A stretch of DNA of 64,000 bases from assembly GCF_007556605.1 (NCBI RefSeq), contig NZ_VJND01000012.1, forward strand, positions 1 to 64,000. Direction: 5' to 3'. Positions within the stretch are counted from its first letter, which is position 1. The number at the start of each line of letters is the position of its first letter. This document shows positions 1 to 16,486 of this stretch, in pieces. The notes beneath the pieces were generated by a model. That model saw only the letters and a program-made list of their open reading frames with translations. It had not been told where the DNA came from and did not search any database. The DNA comes from Tepidimonas sediminis. GTDB taxonomy: Bacteria; Pseudomonadota; Gammaproteobacteria; Burkholderiales; Burkholderiaceae_C. The position numbers and the translations under genes are program-made.

Positions 1-164
1 CGATCGAGCTGCCCAAGGACAAGGAGATGGTGATGCCGGGCGACAACGTCACGATCACGGTCAAGCTGATCGCGCCGATCGCGATGGAGGAAGGCCTGCG
101 CTTTGCCATCCGCGAAGGCGGCCGCACGGTGGGCGCCGGCGTGGTGTCCAAGATCATCGAGTGA
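1..164 (+). CDS. tuf: Elongation factor Tu, C-terminal fragment
   Basis: This is the last 53 codons of EF-Tu, read in frame from base 3 and cut by the left window edge. The visible tail contains [10 protein letters not shown] and [15 protein letters not shown], the hallmark end of EF-Tu domain III, which contacts aminoacyl-tRNA. EF-Tu delivers aminoacyl-tRNA to the ribosome as a GTP complex. A tuf copy just before tRNA-Trp and secE is the classic proteobacterial tufB position. The G domain is not in the window, so nothing can be said about it here. Confidence 0.97.
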   Translation, partial: IELPKDKEMVMPGDNVTITVKLIAPIAMEEGLRFAIREGGRTVGAGVVSKIIE

Positions 165-187
165 GGCCAGGGTCTCCGGCCTGCCGC

Positions 188-193
188 TACAAT
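188..193 (+). promoter_or_regulatory. -10-like element upstream of tRNA-Trp
   Basis: The hexamer TACAAT lies 14 bases before the tRNA-Trp 5' end, which would place transcription start at about base 200. No convincing -35 hexamer sits 16-18 bases upstream. It may let the tRNA-secE-nusG unit be transcribed independently of tuf. Confidence 0.4.
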
Positions 194-207
194 CGGCAGG
201 CCGCTGC

Positions 208-283
208 AGGGGTATAGCTCAATTGGCAGAGCGTCGGTCTCCAAAACCGAAGGTTGGGGGTTCGATTCCCTCTGCCCCTGCCA
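208..283 (+). tRNA. trnW: tRNA-Trp (anticodon CCA)
   Basis: A 76-nt cloverleaf. The 7-bp acceptor AGGGGTA pairs with TGCCCCT and is followed by discriminator G and an encoded CCA at 281-283. The anticodon stem is TCGGT/ACCGA around loop CTCCAAA, giving anticodon CCA at 241-243. The T arm contains GGTTCGATTCC. Its position between tuf and secE is conserved in many proteobacteria, so it is probably co-transcribed with its neighbours. Confidence 0.97.
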
Positions 284-399
284 GTCGCCGGTGAGCGCGC
301 CAGCCGGCCCAACCGTCCAAGCCCGACCGGGTCCCGAACCAGGACCGCCGCGGGCTTGATCTTTCTGGTGCCAAGGTTTTTGTGGGATGTGAGGACACG

Positions 400-780
400 A
401 TGGCCTCGACGGAGATCGAAACGGTCAGCCCCGCGGCCGACAAGGCCAGGCTTGCCGCCGCCGGCGTGCTGGCGCTGCTCGGTTTCGTGGCGTACTACCT
501 GCTGGGCGCGCAGGGTGCCTGGGTGCAGTGGGCGGCGCTGCTGCTGGCGCTGGCCGCCGGCATCGGTGTCGGGCTGACGGCCTCGCCGGGGCAGCGCCTG
601 ATCGCCTTCGGCCGCGACGCGGTCAAGGAGGCGCGCAAGGTCGTCTGGCCCACGCGCAAGGAGGCCGCGCAGGTCACCGGCTACGTGTTCGCGTTCGTCG
701 CCGTGATGGCGATCTTTCTGTGGCTGACCGACAAGCTGCTCGAGTGGGTGCTGTACGGCCTGATCCTGGGGTGGAGGTGA
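400..780 (+). CDS. secE: Protein translocase subunit SecE
   Basis: 126 aa. SecE is the small essential membrane subunit of the SecYEG translocon; it clamps the two halves of SecY. Two hydrophobic segments near residues 15-55 and a third near 95-115 surround the conserved cytoplasmic motif [13 protein letters not shown], the family signature. The three-helix form of about 125 aa matches the long proteobacterial SecE. I chose the ATG at 400, preceded by GAGG at 391-394, over an in-frame GTG at 382 with no good ribosome binding site. nusG follows after 2 bases, the usual secE-nusG operon. Confidence 0.95.
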   Translation: MASTEIETVSPAADKARLAAAGVLALLGFVAYYLLGAQGAWVQWAALLLALAAGIGVGLTASPGQRLIAFGRDAVKEARKVVWPTRKEAAQVTGYVFAFVAVMAIFLWLTDKLLEWVLYGLILGWR

Positions 781-782
781 AG

Positions 783-1364
783 ATGAGCGAGACGACGAAT
801 GCGGCGCCGACGATGAGCGCCGCGCCCGCCGAGGGGATGCGCTGGTACGTCGTGCACGCCTACTCGGGCATGGAAAAGGCGGCCGAGCGCAACATCCGCG
901 AGCGCGTGCAGCGCGCCGGCATGCAGCACAAGTTCGGCCGCATCCTGGTGCCCACCGAGGAGGTGGTCGAGATCAGGAACGGCGTCAAGCGCACCACCGA
1001 GCGCAAGTTCTTCCCCGGCTACGTGCTGGTGGAGATGGTGATGGACGACGACACCTGGCACCTGGTGAAGAACACCAGCAAGGTGACCGGCTTCGTCGGC
1101 GGGGCGCGCAACCGCCCCACGCCCATCTCCGAGGAGGAGGTGCAGAAGATCATCGGCCAGATGCAGGAGGGCGCCGACCGTCCGCGCCACAAGGTCGAGT
1201 TCGAGATCGGCGAGCTGGTGCGGGTCAAGGAAGGGCCGTTCGCCGATTTCAACGGCACGGTCGAAGAGGTCAACTACGACAAGAGCAAGCTGCGCGTGTC
1301 GGTGACGATCTTCGGGCGCGCCACGCCGGTGGAACTGGAGTTCAACCAGGTCGAGAAGACCTGA
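783..1364 (+). CDS. nusG: Transcription termination/antitermination factor NusG
   Basis: 193 aa, normal for the family (about 180 in E. coli, with a short Ala/Thr-rich N-terminal extension here). NusG binds the RNA polymerase clamp helices through its NGN domain and recruits Rho or ribosomal S10 through its KOW domain. The NGN domain starts at [13 protein letters not shown] near residue 19 and contains [10 protein letters not shown]; the KOW domain near residues 140-190 contains [15 protein letters not shown]. The ribosome binding site GGAGG lies in the secE 3' end. The gene is co-transcribed with secE. Confidence 0.97.
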   Translation: MSETTNAAPTMSAAPAEGMRWYVVHAYSGMEKAAERNIRERVQRAGMQHKFGRILVPTEEVVEIRNGVKRTTERKFFPGYVLVEMVMDDDTWHLVKNTSKVTGFVGGARNRPTPISEEEVQKIIGQMQEGADRPRHKVEFEIGELVRVKEGPFADFNGTVEEVNYDKSKLRVSVTIFGRATPVELEFNQVEKT

Positions 1365-1384
1365 GCGTGGCCCGGGCCGCGCCC

Positions 1385-1412
1385 TTGACCGCGCGGGTCC
1401 TCGGGTTATAAT
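1385..1412 (+). promoter_or_regulatory. Sigma-70 promoter for rplKA
   Basis: TTGACC at 1385-1390 and a consensus TATAAT at 1407-1412 are separated by 16 bp, with predicted start near 1419. This is the best sigma-70 match in the window and corresponds in position to the L11 promoter between nusG and rplK in E. coli. The leader to rplK (about 157 nt) holds a GCCCGC/GCGGGC hairpin just after the start site. L1 is known to bind this mRNA in E. coli; I could not pick out its site with certainty. Confidence 0.85.
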
Positions 1413-1576
1413 GGAGAGCTTTTTTAGCCCGCGGTTGCTGTCGACTGCGGGCGCGTTGCCGTCAACGGTTCGGGCGGCGACCTGCGGCGGGCAGCCGTCG
1501 CGGCGGGGTCGAACCATCAGCGCGAGGAGGCGTGCCCGCGCGGGGCGCCGTCGGAACTCGCAGGAGCAACCATACC

Positions 1577-2008
1577 ATGGCCAAGAAGATCGTCGGCTTC
1601 ATCAAGCTGCAGGTGCCAGCGGGTAAAGCCAATCCCTCTCCCCCGATCGGTCCGGCGCTGGGTCAGCGCGGCCTCAACATCATGGAGTTCTGCAAGGCGT
1701 TCAACGCCCAGACGCAGGGCATGGAGCCCGGTCTGCCGCTGCCGGTGGTGATCACCGCCTACGCGGACAAGAGCTTCACCTTCGTCATCAAGACGCCGCC
1801 GGCCACCACGCTGATCAAGAAGGCGATCAAGCTGGAGAAGGGCTCCTCCAAGCCGCACGCGCAGAAGGTCGGCAAGATCACGCGCGCCCAGCTCGAGGAA
1901 ATCGCCAAGACCAAGATGAAGGACATGACCGCGGCCGATCTCGACGCGGCGGTGCGCACGATCGCGGGTTCGGCGCGCTCGATGGGTGTGATCGTGGAGG
2001 GACTGTGA
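1577..2008 (+). CDS. rplK: 50S ribosomal protein L11
   Basis: 143 aa, the standard length. L11 binds the GTPase-associated region of 23S rRNA with its C-terminal domain and is needed for stringent-factor activation. The N-terminal domain begins [14 protein letters not shown] and carries the Pro-rich [14 protein letters not shown] motif; the C-terminal domain includes [13 protein letters not shown]. The start is ATG 1577, preceded by AGGAG. One base separates the stop from rplA, forming the L11 operon. Confidence 0.98.
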   Translation: MAKKIVGFIKLQVPAGKANPSPPIGPALGQRGLNIMEFCKAFNAQTQGMEPGLPLPVVITAYADKSFTFVIKTPPATTLIKKAIKLEKGSSKPHAQKVGKITRAQLEEIAKTKMKDMTAADLDAAVRTIAGSARSMGVIVEGL

Positions 2009-2009
2009 G

Positions 2010-2708
2010 ATGGCCAAGCTGACCAAGAAGCAGAAAGCCCTGCAGGGCAAGGTCGATCCGGCCAAGCTCTACCCGCTGCCGGAGGCGCTGGCGATCGTGA
2101 AGGAGTGCGCCACCGCCAAGTTTGACGAATCGATCGACGTGGCGGTGCAGCTCGGCGTCGATCCGCGCAAGTCCGACCAGGTGGTGCGCGGGGCCGTGGT
2201 GCTGCCCAACGGCACCGGCAAGACCAAGCGCGTGGCGGTGTTCGCCCAGGGCGCCAAGGCCGAGGAGGCCAAGGCCGCCGGGGCCGACATCGTCGGCTTC
2301 GAGGATCTGGCGGCGCAGGTCAAGGCCGGCAACATCGACTTCGACGTCGTGATCGCGGCGCCGGATGCGATGCGCGTGGTCGGCCAGCTGGGTCAGATCC
2401 TCGGGCCGCGCGGCCTGATGCCCAACCCCAAGGTCGGCACGGTGACGCCGGACGTCGCCGCCGCGGTGCGCAACGCCAAGGCCGGCCAGGTGCAGTTCCG
2501 CGTCGACAAGGCGGGCATCGTGCACACCACGATCGGGCGCCGTTCGTTCGACGTCGACAAGCTGCAGGGCAACCTGGCGGCGCTGATCGAGGCGCTCAAC
2601 AAGGCCAAGCCGCAGTCGTCCAAGGGGCAGTACCTGCGCAAGGTCGCGGTGTCCTCGACCATGGGCGTCGGCGTGCGCGTCGACCCGCAGACCATCGTCG
2701 CGGGCTGA
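2010..2708 (+). CDS. rplA: 50S ribosomal protein L1
   Basis: 232 aa, the family length. L1 forms the mobile L1 stalk that handles E-site tRNA, and in E. coli it represses its own L11 operon mRNA. The family motif [15 protein letters not shown] is present near residues 130-145, with the rRNA-binding N-terminus [11 protein letters not shown]. It follows rplK with a 1-base gap, so the two are almost certainly translationally coupled. Confidence 0.98.
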   Translation: MAKLTKKQKALQGKVDPAKLYPLPEALAIVKECATAKFDESIDVAVQLGVDPRKSDQVVRGAVVLPNGTGKTKRVAVFAQGAKAEEAKAAGADIVGFEDLAAQVKAGNIDFDVVIAAPDAMRVVGQLGQILGPRGLMPNPKVGTVTPDVAAAVRNAKAGQVQFRVDKAGIVHTTIGRRSFDVDKLQGNLAALIEALNKAKPQSSKGQYLRKVAVSSTMGVGVRVDPQTIVAG

Positions 2709-2996
2709 CGGCCGAAGGAATTCGGGCCGGCGTTGTCGCTCCCCAAGGGAGCGGTGCCGCCGGGCTGGATGGTGGGTCCGGGCGGCGTGCCGTCCGGAGC
2801 CATCCAAGACCGCTGGTGCGAAGACCGCTTCGCCTAAGTGCCGCCCGTGCGGGCGGTGGCCAGCGCAGATGGCGATCCCGCCGTGGAAGGAATCGGGTGC
2901 CGGCTGCGGCCGGCGTGCGGTGTTGCCGGACACGGTTGATCGCTGCAACGAGGTGCAAGCCCGCCACCCGGCGGGCGTGCGTGGAAGGAGTCAACC
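2709..2996 (+). promoter_or_regulatory. rplJ leader (L10-type leader RNA)
   Basis: This 288-nt non-coding stretch separates rplA from rplJ. In many bacteria the L10(L12)4 complex binds a structured leader here and represses rplJL translation. Inverted repeats are visible, for example CGCTCCC/GGGAGCG at 2737-2753 with a 3-nt loop, plus several GC-rich complementary runs between 2760 and 2960. No good promoter or T-tract terminator is seen. The assignment rests on position and structure; I did not fold it against a covariance model. Confidence 0.6.
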
Positions 2997-3515
2997 TTGA
3001 GTCTGAACCGCAGTGAGAAGCAAGCCGTCATCGACGAGGTGGCGGCGCTCGCCGCCAAGGCGCAGACGCTGGTGATGGCCGAGTACCGTGGCATCACGGT
3101 GGCCGACCTGACCAAGCTGCGTGTCGAGGCCCGCAAGGCCGGCGTGACGGTCAGCGTGTTGAAGAACACGCTGGCGCGCCGTGCCGTGGCCGACACGCCG
3201 TTTGCGGTCGCCGCCGAGCAGATGAGCGGTCCTCTGCTCTACGCCTTCTCGGAAGATGCCGTGGCCGCCGCCAAGGTGGTGGTCGAGTTCGCCAAGACCA
3301 ACGAGAAGATGGTCCTGCGCGGCGGCGTCTACGCCGGCAAGGCGCTGGACGTCAACGGCGTCAAGGCGCTGGCGAGCATCCCGTCCAAGGAGGTGCTGCT
3401 GTCGCAGCTGCTCGGTCTGCTGCAGTCGCCCGTCTCGCGCCTGGCGCGTGTCGTGGCGGCGCTGGCCGAGAAGAAGGGCGAAGGCCAGCCGGCCGCCGAG
3501 GCCCAGCCCGCTTGA
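2997..3515 (+). CDS. rplJ: 50S ribosomal protein L10
   Basis: 172 aa, the normal size. L10 anchors L7/L12 dimers to the ribosomal stalk and, with L12, represses its own mRNA. It starts [13 protein letters not shown] and carries the rRNA-binding [16 protein letters not shown] segment; the C-terminal helix that binds L12 follows residue 130. The start codon is TTG at 2997, backed by GGAAGGAG at 2983-2990; no in-frame ATG gives the conserved N-terminus. A rare start codon fits a gene under translational control. Confidence 0.96.
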   Translation: MSLNRSEKQAVIDEVAALAAKAQTLVMAEYRGITVADLTKLRVEARKAGVTVSVLKNTLARRAVADTPFAVAAEQMSGPLLYAFSEDAVAAAKVVVEFAKTNEKMVLRGGVYAGKALDVNGVKALASIPSKEVLLSQLLGLLQSPVSRLARVVAALAEKKGEGQPAAEAQPA

Positions 3516-3563
3516 TCAGGGCATCGTCCGCTTTCCTCAACCTGTATTCCTGGAACTGACATC

Positions 3564-3938
3564 ATGGCTTTCAACAAAGACGAATTCCTGGCCGCTCTGG
3601 ACACCATGACGGTGATGGAGCTCAACGACCTGGTCAAGGCGATCGAGGAGAAGTTCGGCGTCTCCGCCGCCGCGATGGCCGCCCCGGCCGCCGCCGCCGG
3701 TGCCGCCGCTCCGGCCGCCGAGGAGAAGACCGAGTTCGACGTGATCCTGAAGGACGCCGGCTCCAACAAGGTCGCGGTGATCAAGGCGGTGCGCGAGATC
3801 ACCGGCCTGGGCCTGAAGGAGGCCAAGGACCTGGTGGACGGCGCGCCCAAGACCGTCAAGGAAGGCATGCCGAAGGCGGATGCCGAGGCGGCCAAGAAGA
3901 AGCTGGAGGAAGCCGGCGCCAAGGCCGAACTCAAGTGA
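3564..3938 (+). CDS. rplL: 50S ribosomal protein L7/L12
   Basis: 124 aa, the usual length. This acidic stalk protein, present as several dimers on L10, recruits translational GTPases. An N-terminal dimerisation helix pair ([18 protein letters not shown]) is joined by an Ala-rich hinge near residues 35-52 to the C-terminal domain, which contains FDVILKDAG and the factor-binding [17 protein letters not shown]. Lies 48 bases after rplJ. Confidence 0.98.
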   Translation: MAFNKDEFLAALDTMTVMELNDLVKAIEEKFGVSAAAMAAPAAAAGAAAPAAEEKTEFDVILKDAGSNKVAVIKAVREITGLGLKEAKDLVDGAPKTVKEGMPKADAEAAKKKLEEAGAKAELK

Positions 3939-3957
3939 TTCGGCGCTCGCCTGCTGC

Positions 3958-4031
3958 GCGGCCCGATCCTGGTCCCGCGATGCTCGCCGTACCTCGGTAC
4001 GGCTGGGCTTGCCGAACCAGCCTCGGGCCGC
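3958..4031 (+). promoter_or_regulatory. Long RNA hairpin at the start of the rplL-rpoB spacer
   Basis: A nested stem. The outer arm GCGGCCCGA (3958-3966) pairs perfectly with TCGGGCCGC (4023-4031); the next arm CTGGT (3969-3973) pairs with ACCAG (4016-4020) across a small internal loop; inside lies a third hairpin, GCCGTAC (3986-3992) with GTACGGC (3997-4003). No T tract follows. In E. coli the equivalent spacer holds an attenuator and an RNase III site that uncouple rpoBC expression from rplJL; a similar role is inferred here. Confidence 0.6.
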
Positions 4032-4145
4032 CCGCGACGGCGATCGCTCGAATCACGATGGCGCCGCGCACGTCCGCAAGGGCTTGCGTGGCGGCTGTGA
4101 CGGGGCTGGTCCGTGGACCGGCCCGTCGCGCTTGAGGTCGAGAGC

Positions 4146-4187
4146 GCACGTGCAAGGGGTTGGTCGCCGCCGGCTCCTTGCACGTGC
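4146..4187 (+). promoter_or_regulatory. Perfect 12-bp inverted repeat upstream of rpoB
   Basis: GCACGTGCAAGG (4146-4157) and CCTTGCACGTGC (4176-4187) form an uninterrupted 12-bp stem with an 18-nt loop that could close further through G-T and G-C pairs. It is followed by CTTCTGAACC rather than a T run, so it does not look like an intrinsic terminator. It could be a processing site or an mRNA-stabilising end. Together with the hairpin at 3958-4031 it fills the 419-nt spacer 3939-4357; nothing coding is evident there. Confidence 0.6.
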
Positions 4188-4357
4188 CTTCTGAACCGAC
4201 TGCAGGAGGCGCCTTGGTCCGGGCCCGCGTGCAACGCGCGGGCCGTCAGCCGACAGACCGGTGGGGGCCGGTCGCCAAGCCATGCCGCGGCTGCCGCAGC
4301 GCCGTTGCGCAGCCCGCCGCCAGTCGCCGCAGCATCGAACCGCGAGACGGAGTTTCC

Positions 4358-8473
<4,116 letters not shown>

Positions 8474-8498
8474 AGCAAGCCCACGAGGAGCGCAAGCC

Positions 8499-12698
<4,200 letters not shown>

Positions 12699-12755
12699 CG
12701 CGCTCTGGCAGCCCCGGCGCCGGCCCCCATGGGCGGCGCCGGGCGGGCCGATCGA

Positions 12756-12787
12756 CCCCGCCCGGCGGCGCGCCGCGGCGGGGTTTT
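12756..12787 (+). terminator. Intrinsic terminator after rpoC
   Basis: CCCCGCC (12756-12762) pairs with GGCGGGG (12777-12783) around a GC-rich loop, directly followed by TTTT at 12784-12787. It lies 58 bases after the rpoC stop and before the separate lemA unit. Confidence 0.8.
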
Positions 12788-12857
12788 GTCGTCGTGAGCA
12801 GCCCGGCGCGTGCTAGAGTGCCGACGAGGGCCGGGGGGCCGGCTCAAGGGGCCGACG

Positions 12858-13487
12858 ATGGAAGGCGCGACGTCGTGGATCGAGGCGGCCGGCCGCTGGC
12901 CGCGCTGGGTGTGGGCGCTGCTCGTGCTGGCGGCGCTGGGGCTGTGGCTGGCGCGCGCCTACAACCGGCTGCAGGCGCTGCAGAACCGCGTGGCCAACGC
13001 GTTCGGCCAGATCGACGTGCAGCTCAAGCGCCGGCACGACCTGATCCCCAACCTCGTCGAGGTGGCGCGGCGCTACCTGCGGCACGAGCACGACACGCTG
13101 CAGGCCGTCATCGAGGCGCGCGGCCGTGCGCAGCAGGCCGAACGGCGCGCCGCCGCCGCGCCGGTGGATGCCGCCGCCCTCGGTGCGCTGGCCGGCGCCG
13201 AGGCGGCGCTCGGCGGGGCGCTGGGGCGGCTGTTCGCGCTGGCGGAGGACTACCCCGAGCTGAAGGCCGACCAGACGCTGCGCGAGCTGCGCGAGGAGCT
13301 CGCGCACACCGAGAACCGCATCGCGTTCGCGCGCCAGGCCTACAACGACGAGGTGCTGGCCTACAACGACACGGCGCGCCACTTTCCGACCCTCGTGGCG
13401 GCGCGGCTGTTCGGCTTTGCCGTCCTGCCGCCGCTGCAGGCTACGGGGTCGGAGGAAGAGCGCCAGCCGCCGCGCGTGCGGCTGTGA
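12858..13487 (+). CDS. lemA: LemA family protein
   Basis: 209 aa. LemA proteins are membrane-anchored helical-bundle proteins of uncertain function, often paired with M48 metalloproteases. One N-terminal membrane helix (WVWALLVLAALGLWLARAY, residues 13-31) is followed by the family signature LQNRVANAFGQIDVQLKRR and RHDLIPNLVEVARRY, then long coiled helices; FARQAYNDEVLAYN is the conserved C-terminal motif. The ATG at 12858 is preferred to a GTG at 12810. An extended -10-like TGCTAGAGT at 12811-12819 may drive it. The M48 peptidase gene follows after 15 bases. Confidence 0.9.
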   Translation: MEGATSWIEAAGRWPRWVWALLVLAALGLWLARAYNRLQALQNRVANAFGQIDVQLKRRHDLIPNLVEVARRYLRHEHDTLQAVIEARGRAQQAERRAAAAPVDAAALGALAGAEAALGGALGRLFALAEDYPELKADQTLRELREELAHTENRIAFARQAYNDEVLAYNDTARHFPTLVAARLFGFAVLPPLQATGSEEERQPPRVRL

Positions 13488-13502
13488 CGGGTTTGCCCGG
13501 CG

Positions 13503-14543
13503 GTGCGCGCCTTCTTCGATCGCCAGGCCGAGGCGCGGCGCCAGACGCGGCGGCTGCTGGTGCTGTTCGGCCTGATGGTGGCCGCGGTGGTGGCGGCGGT
13601 CAACGGCGCGCTGGCGCTGGCGTGGCGGCTGATGGCGGGCGGTGGCTGGCTCGGCTACCCGCGTTTCTTTTTCGAGGTCAACACCGGCGTGACGCTGCTG
13701 TTCGTGCTGGGCGGCTGGTGGCTGGAGAGCAACACGCTGCGCCACGAGGGTGGGGCCGCGCTGGCGCGGCGGCTTGGCGCGCGCCCGGCGCGCGAGGCCG
13801 ACTTCGACGAGCGGCGCCTGGTGCACGTCGTGCGCGAGATGGCGCTGGCGGCCGGCATGACGCCGCCGGCGGTGATGGTGATCGAGCGCGACGCGGCGAT
13901 CAACGCGTTCGCCACCGGCTGGGACGAGCGCGACGCCGTCGTGGCGCTGACCGAAGGCGCCCTGCGCCACCTGACGCGCGCCGAGCTGCAGGGCGTGGTG
14001 GCGCACGAGCTCAGCCACATCCGCGAGGGCGACACGCGGCTGAACATGCGCCTGGTCGGCATGGTGTACGGGCTGGAGATGCTGTACCGCCTCGGCGAGC
14101 AGCTGATGGAGCCGGATGCGCGCGGGCGGCGCCATGCCGGCGCGCTGATCGGGCTGGCGCTGCGCGTGGCGGGCTGGCTCGGCTGGGTGGCGGGCCATGC
14201 GCTGCAGGCGGCGGTGGCGCGCCAACGCGAGTTCCTGGCCGACGCGCGCGCGGTGCAGTGGACGCGCCAGCGCGACGGGCTGGGGCGCGCGCTGCGCAAG
14301 GTGCTGGGCCAGCGCCGCGGCGAGGGCGATGCCGGCGACGGCCCGCTGCCGTTGCCGCAGGCGCGGCACCTGTGGCTGGTGTCGGTGCCGCGCGATGCCT
14401 GGCTGCCCTGGTTCGATCCGCATCCGCCGCTGGCGCAGCGCATCGCGCGGCTCTATGGCGGTACCATGCCGCCGCTGCCACCGCACGATGGCCTGGATGC
14501 CGCCGATGAACCTGTCGTCCCCGCCCGCCCCACCCCTGTCTGA
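13503..14543 (+). CDS. M48 family zinc metalloprotease (HtpX-like)
   Basis: 346 aa. The zinc-binding HELSH motif sits in VVAHELSHIREGD near residues 165-177, with the downstream glutamate ligand plausibly in REFLADARAV, so the peptidase looks active. Hydrophobic segments near residues 15-45 and 60-80, and weaker ones around 220-240, indicate an integral membrane protease, as in HtpX-type membrane quality control. Starts at GTG 13503, weakly supported; no ATG gives a better N-terminus. It overlaps rsmB by 38 bases. Physical coupling with LemA suggests the two act together, as in other bacteria. Confidence 0.85.
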   Translation: MRAFFDRQAEARRQTRRLLVLFGLMVAAVVAAVNGALALAWRLMAGGGWLGYPRFFFEVNTGVTLLFVLGGWWLESNTLRHEGGAALARRLGARPAREADFDERRLVHVVREMALAAGMTPPAVMVIERDAAINAFATGWDERDAVVALTEGALRHLTRAELQGVVAHELSHIREGDTRLNMRLVGMVYGLEMLYRLGEQLMEPDARGRRHAGALIGLALRVAGWLGWVAGHALQAAVARQREFLADARAVQWTRQRDGLGRALRKVLGQRRGEGDAGDGPLPLPQARHLWLVSVPRDAWLPWFDPHPPLAQRIARLYGGTMPPLPPHDGLDAADEPVVPARPTPV

Positions 14544-15864
14544 GCTGCTGGCCGCTGCGGCGCGCGGTGTCGCCGGCGTGCGCGCCGGCCGCTCGCTGGC
14601 GGAGCTGCTGCCCGCGGTGCCGGCGCCGCTGCGCCCCGGTACCCAGGCGCTGGTGTTCGAGGCGCTGCGCCTGGGCGGCACGGCGCACGCGCTGGTGCGC
14701 GCGCTGGCCGAGCGCACGCCGCCGCCGCGCGTGGCCGCGCTGCTGGAGGTGGCGCTGGCGCTGCTGGTGCAGGGGGAGGCCTATGCCGAGCACACGGTGG
14801 TGGACCAGGCCGTGCAGGCGCTGCCGCGGCTGCGTGCGCCGGCCCTGCGCGGCTTCGTCAACGCCTGTCTGCGCCGCTTCCTGCGCGAGCGCGAGGCGCT
14901 GTTGGCGCAGGTGCGCGCCACGCCGGAGGGGCGCTGGAACCACCCGGCGTGGTGGGTGCAGCGGCTGCAGGCCGACCATCCGCTGCGCTGGGCCGAGGTG
15001 CTGGAGGCTGACAATGCCGCCGCGCCACTGGTGCTGCGCGTCAACCGGCGCCGCGCCACCCGCGCCGACGTGCTGGCGCGGCTGGTGCTGCAGGGCTTGA
15101 GCGCCGAGCCGATCGGCGCCGACGGGCTGGTGCTGCAGCGCGCGGTGCCGGTGCAGCAGTTGCCCGGCTGGGAGGAGGGGTGGGTCTCGGTGCAGGACGG
15201 CGCGGCGCAGCTGGCCGCGCCGCTGCTGTTGGGCCAGGGGCTGCGTCCCGGCGCGCGTGTGTTGGATGCCTGCGCGGCGCCGGGCGGCAAGAGCGCGCAC
15301 CTGCTGGAGCTGGCCGATGTGGATCTGTGGGCGCTGGACGCCGACGCGCAGCGCGTCCAGCGCCTCCACGAGACGCTGGCGCGGCTGCGCCTGCCGGCAC
15401 CGGGCGGGGCGGTGCAGGTGCGCTGCGCCGACGCCGGCGATCCCGCCACCTGGTGGGACGGCCGACCGTTCGACGCCATCCTGCTCGACGCGCCGTGCAC
15501 CGCCTCGGGTATCGTGCGCCGCCACCCGGACGTGCGCTGGCTGCGCCGAGCCGGCGACGTCGAGCGCCTGGCGGCGCAGCAGCGGCGGCTGCTGCGGGCG
15601 CTGTGGCCGCTGCTGGCGCCGGGCGGACGGCTGCTCTACGCCACCTGTTCGGTGTTCCGCGCCGAGGGCGAGGAGGTGGTGCGCCACTTCCTGCGCGAGC
15701 AGCGCGACGCGCGGCGCCTGCCGGCTCCGGGCCACCTGTTGCCCGGCGGGCGGCCGGCCGATGCCACGCCGGCGGCCGACGCGCTGCTGGCGGCCTGGGC
15801 GATGGGGGAGAATGCGCGCCGTGGCATGGACGGATTCTTCTACGCGCTGCTGGTCCGGGACTGA
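14506..15864 (+). CDS. rsmB: 16S rRNA (cytosine-967-C5)-methyltransferase
   Basis: 452 aa. An N-terminal NusB-like RNA-binding domain (about residues 1-150) precedes a Rossmann methyltransferase domain. The SAM-binding motif DACAAPGGKSAHLLELA lies near residues 254-270; both catalytic cysteines are visible, in LLDAPCTASGIVRRHPD and in YATCSVFRAEGEE. It methylates C967 of 16S rRNA using SAM. ATGs at 14488, 14497 and 14506 are possible; 14506 gives the shortest overlap with the upstream gene. In many proteobacteria rsmB follows fmt; here it sits instead in a protease/signalling operon. Confidence 0.93.
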   Translation: MNLSSPPAPPLSELLAAAARGVAGVRAGRSLAELLPAVPAPLRPGTQALVFEALRLGGTAHALVRALAERTPPPRVAALLEVALALLVQGEAYAEHTVVDQAVQALPRLRAPALRGFVNACLRRFLREREALLAQVRATPEGRWNHPAWWVQRLQADHPLRWAEVLEADNAAAPLVLRVNRRRATRADVLARLVLQGLSAEPIGADGLVLQRAVPVQQLPGWEEGWVSVQDGAAQLAAPLLLGQGLRPGARVLDACAAPGGKSAHLLELADVDLWALDADAQRVQRLHETLARLRLPAPGGAVQVRCADAGDPATWWDGRPFDAILLDAPCTASGIVRRHPDVRWLRRAGDVERLAAQQRRLLRALWPLLAPGGRLLYATCSVFRAEGEEVVRHFLREQRDARRLPAPGHLLPGGRPADATPAADALLAAWAMGENARRGMDGFFYALLVRD

Positions 15865-15883
15865 GCGGGCGGGCCGCCGTGGC

Positions 15884-16486
15884 GTGCTGCGGGCGCTGGC
15901 GGGGCTGGCGCTGGGCGCCTGGGCAGGGATGCCGGGGGCGCGCGCGGCGGCGCAGCCGGTGTGGCAGGTGTGGCGGCGGGACGAGGCGCTGCTGGTGCAG
16001 GCGCGCGTGCCGCTGGAGCTGCCGCCAGCGCTGCACGAGGCGCTGCTGCGCGGGGTCGCGCTGACCTTCGTCTGGCAGGCCGAGCTGCGCCGGCCGCGCT
16101 GGTACTGGACCGATCGGGTGCTGCTGGGTGCGCGCCGCACGGTGCGGCTGACCTACCAGCCGCTGACGCAGCGCTGGCGCCTCAGCGTCAGCGACGGTGC
16201 GGCCGCCGACGAGCCGGGCGCGGCGCTGCAGCGCGTGCTCGACACGCTGCAGGAGGCGCTGGCGCTGGTGCGCAGCAGCCAGCAGTGGCGCATCGCGCTG
16301 CCGCCGGCGCTGCGCGGCGACGAGCGGCTGGAGCTGGCCTTCTTCCTCGACACCGGACGACTGCCGCGGCCGCTGCAGTGGCTGTCCGGGGTGGAGGGGG
16401 TGCCGCCGTTGGCCTGGCGCACGGCGCTGCCGCTGGCCACGGTGCCGACGGCGGAGCCGCCGCAGGAGGCGGAGGAGCCGGCATGA
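15884..16486 (+). CDS. Secreted DUF4390-like protein
   Basis: About 200 aa. The N-terminus from a GTG at 15884 reads as a signal peptide (LRALAGLALGAWAGMPGARA, cleavage after ARAAA). The mature part has short beta-rich motifs (WRRDEALLVQARVPLELPPALHEAL, WYWTDRVLLGARRTVRLTYQPL split by loops) and ends Glu/Pro-rich. In Burkholderiales a DUF4390 protein usually lies between rsmB and an NtrY-like kinase, exactly this position. Its function is unknown; a periplasmic sensor or accessory role for the kinase is only a guess. The stop overlaps the kinase start (ATGA). Confidence 0.7.
   Translation: MLRALAGLALGAWAGMPGARAAAQPVWQVWRRDEALLVQARVPLELPPALHEALLRGVALTFVWQAELRRPRWYWTDRVLLGARRTVRLTYQPLTQRWRLSVSDGAAADEPGAALQRVLDTLQEALALVRSSQQWRIALPPALRGDERLELAFFLDTGRLPRPLQWLSGVEGVPPLAWRTALPLATVPTAEPPQEAEEPA

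Noticed and set aside
12813-14717. Minus-strand 634-codon frame across lemA and the M48 gene
   Set aside because: Arg/Gln/His-rich shadow with no start context; LemA and HELSH motifs support the plus strand.
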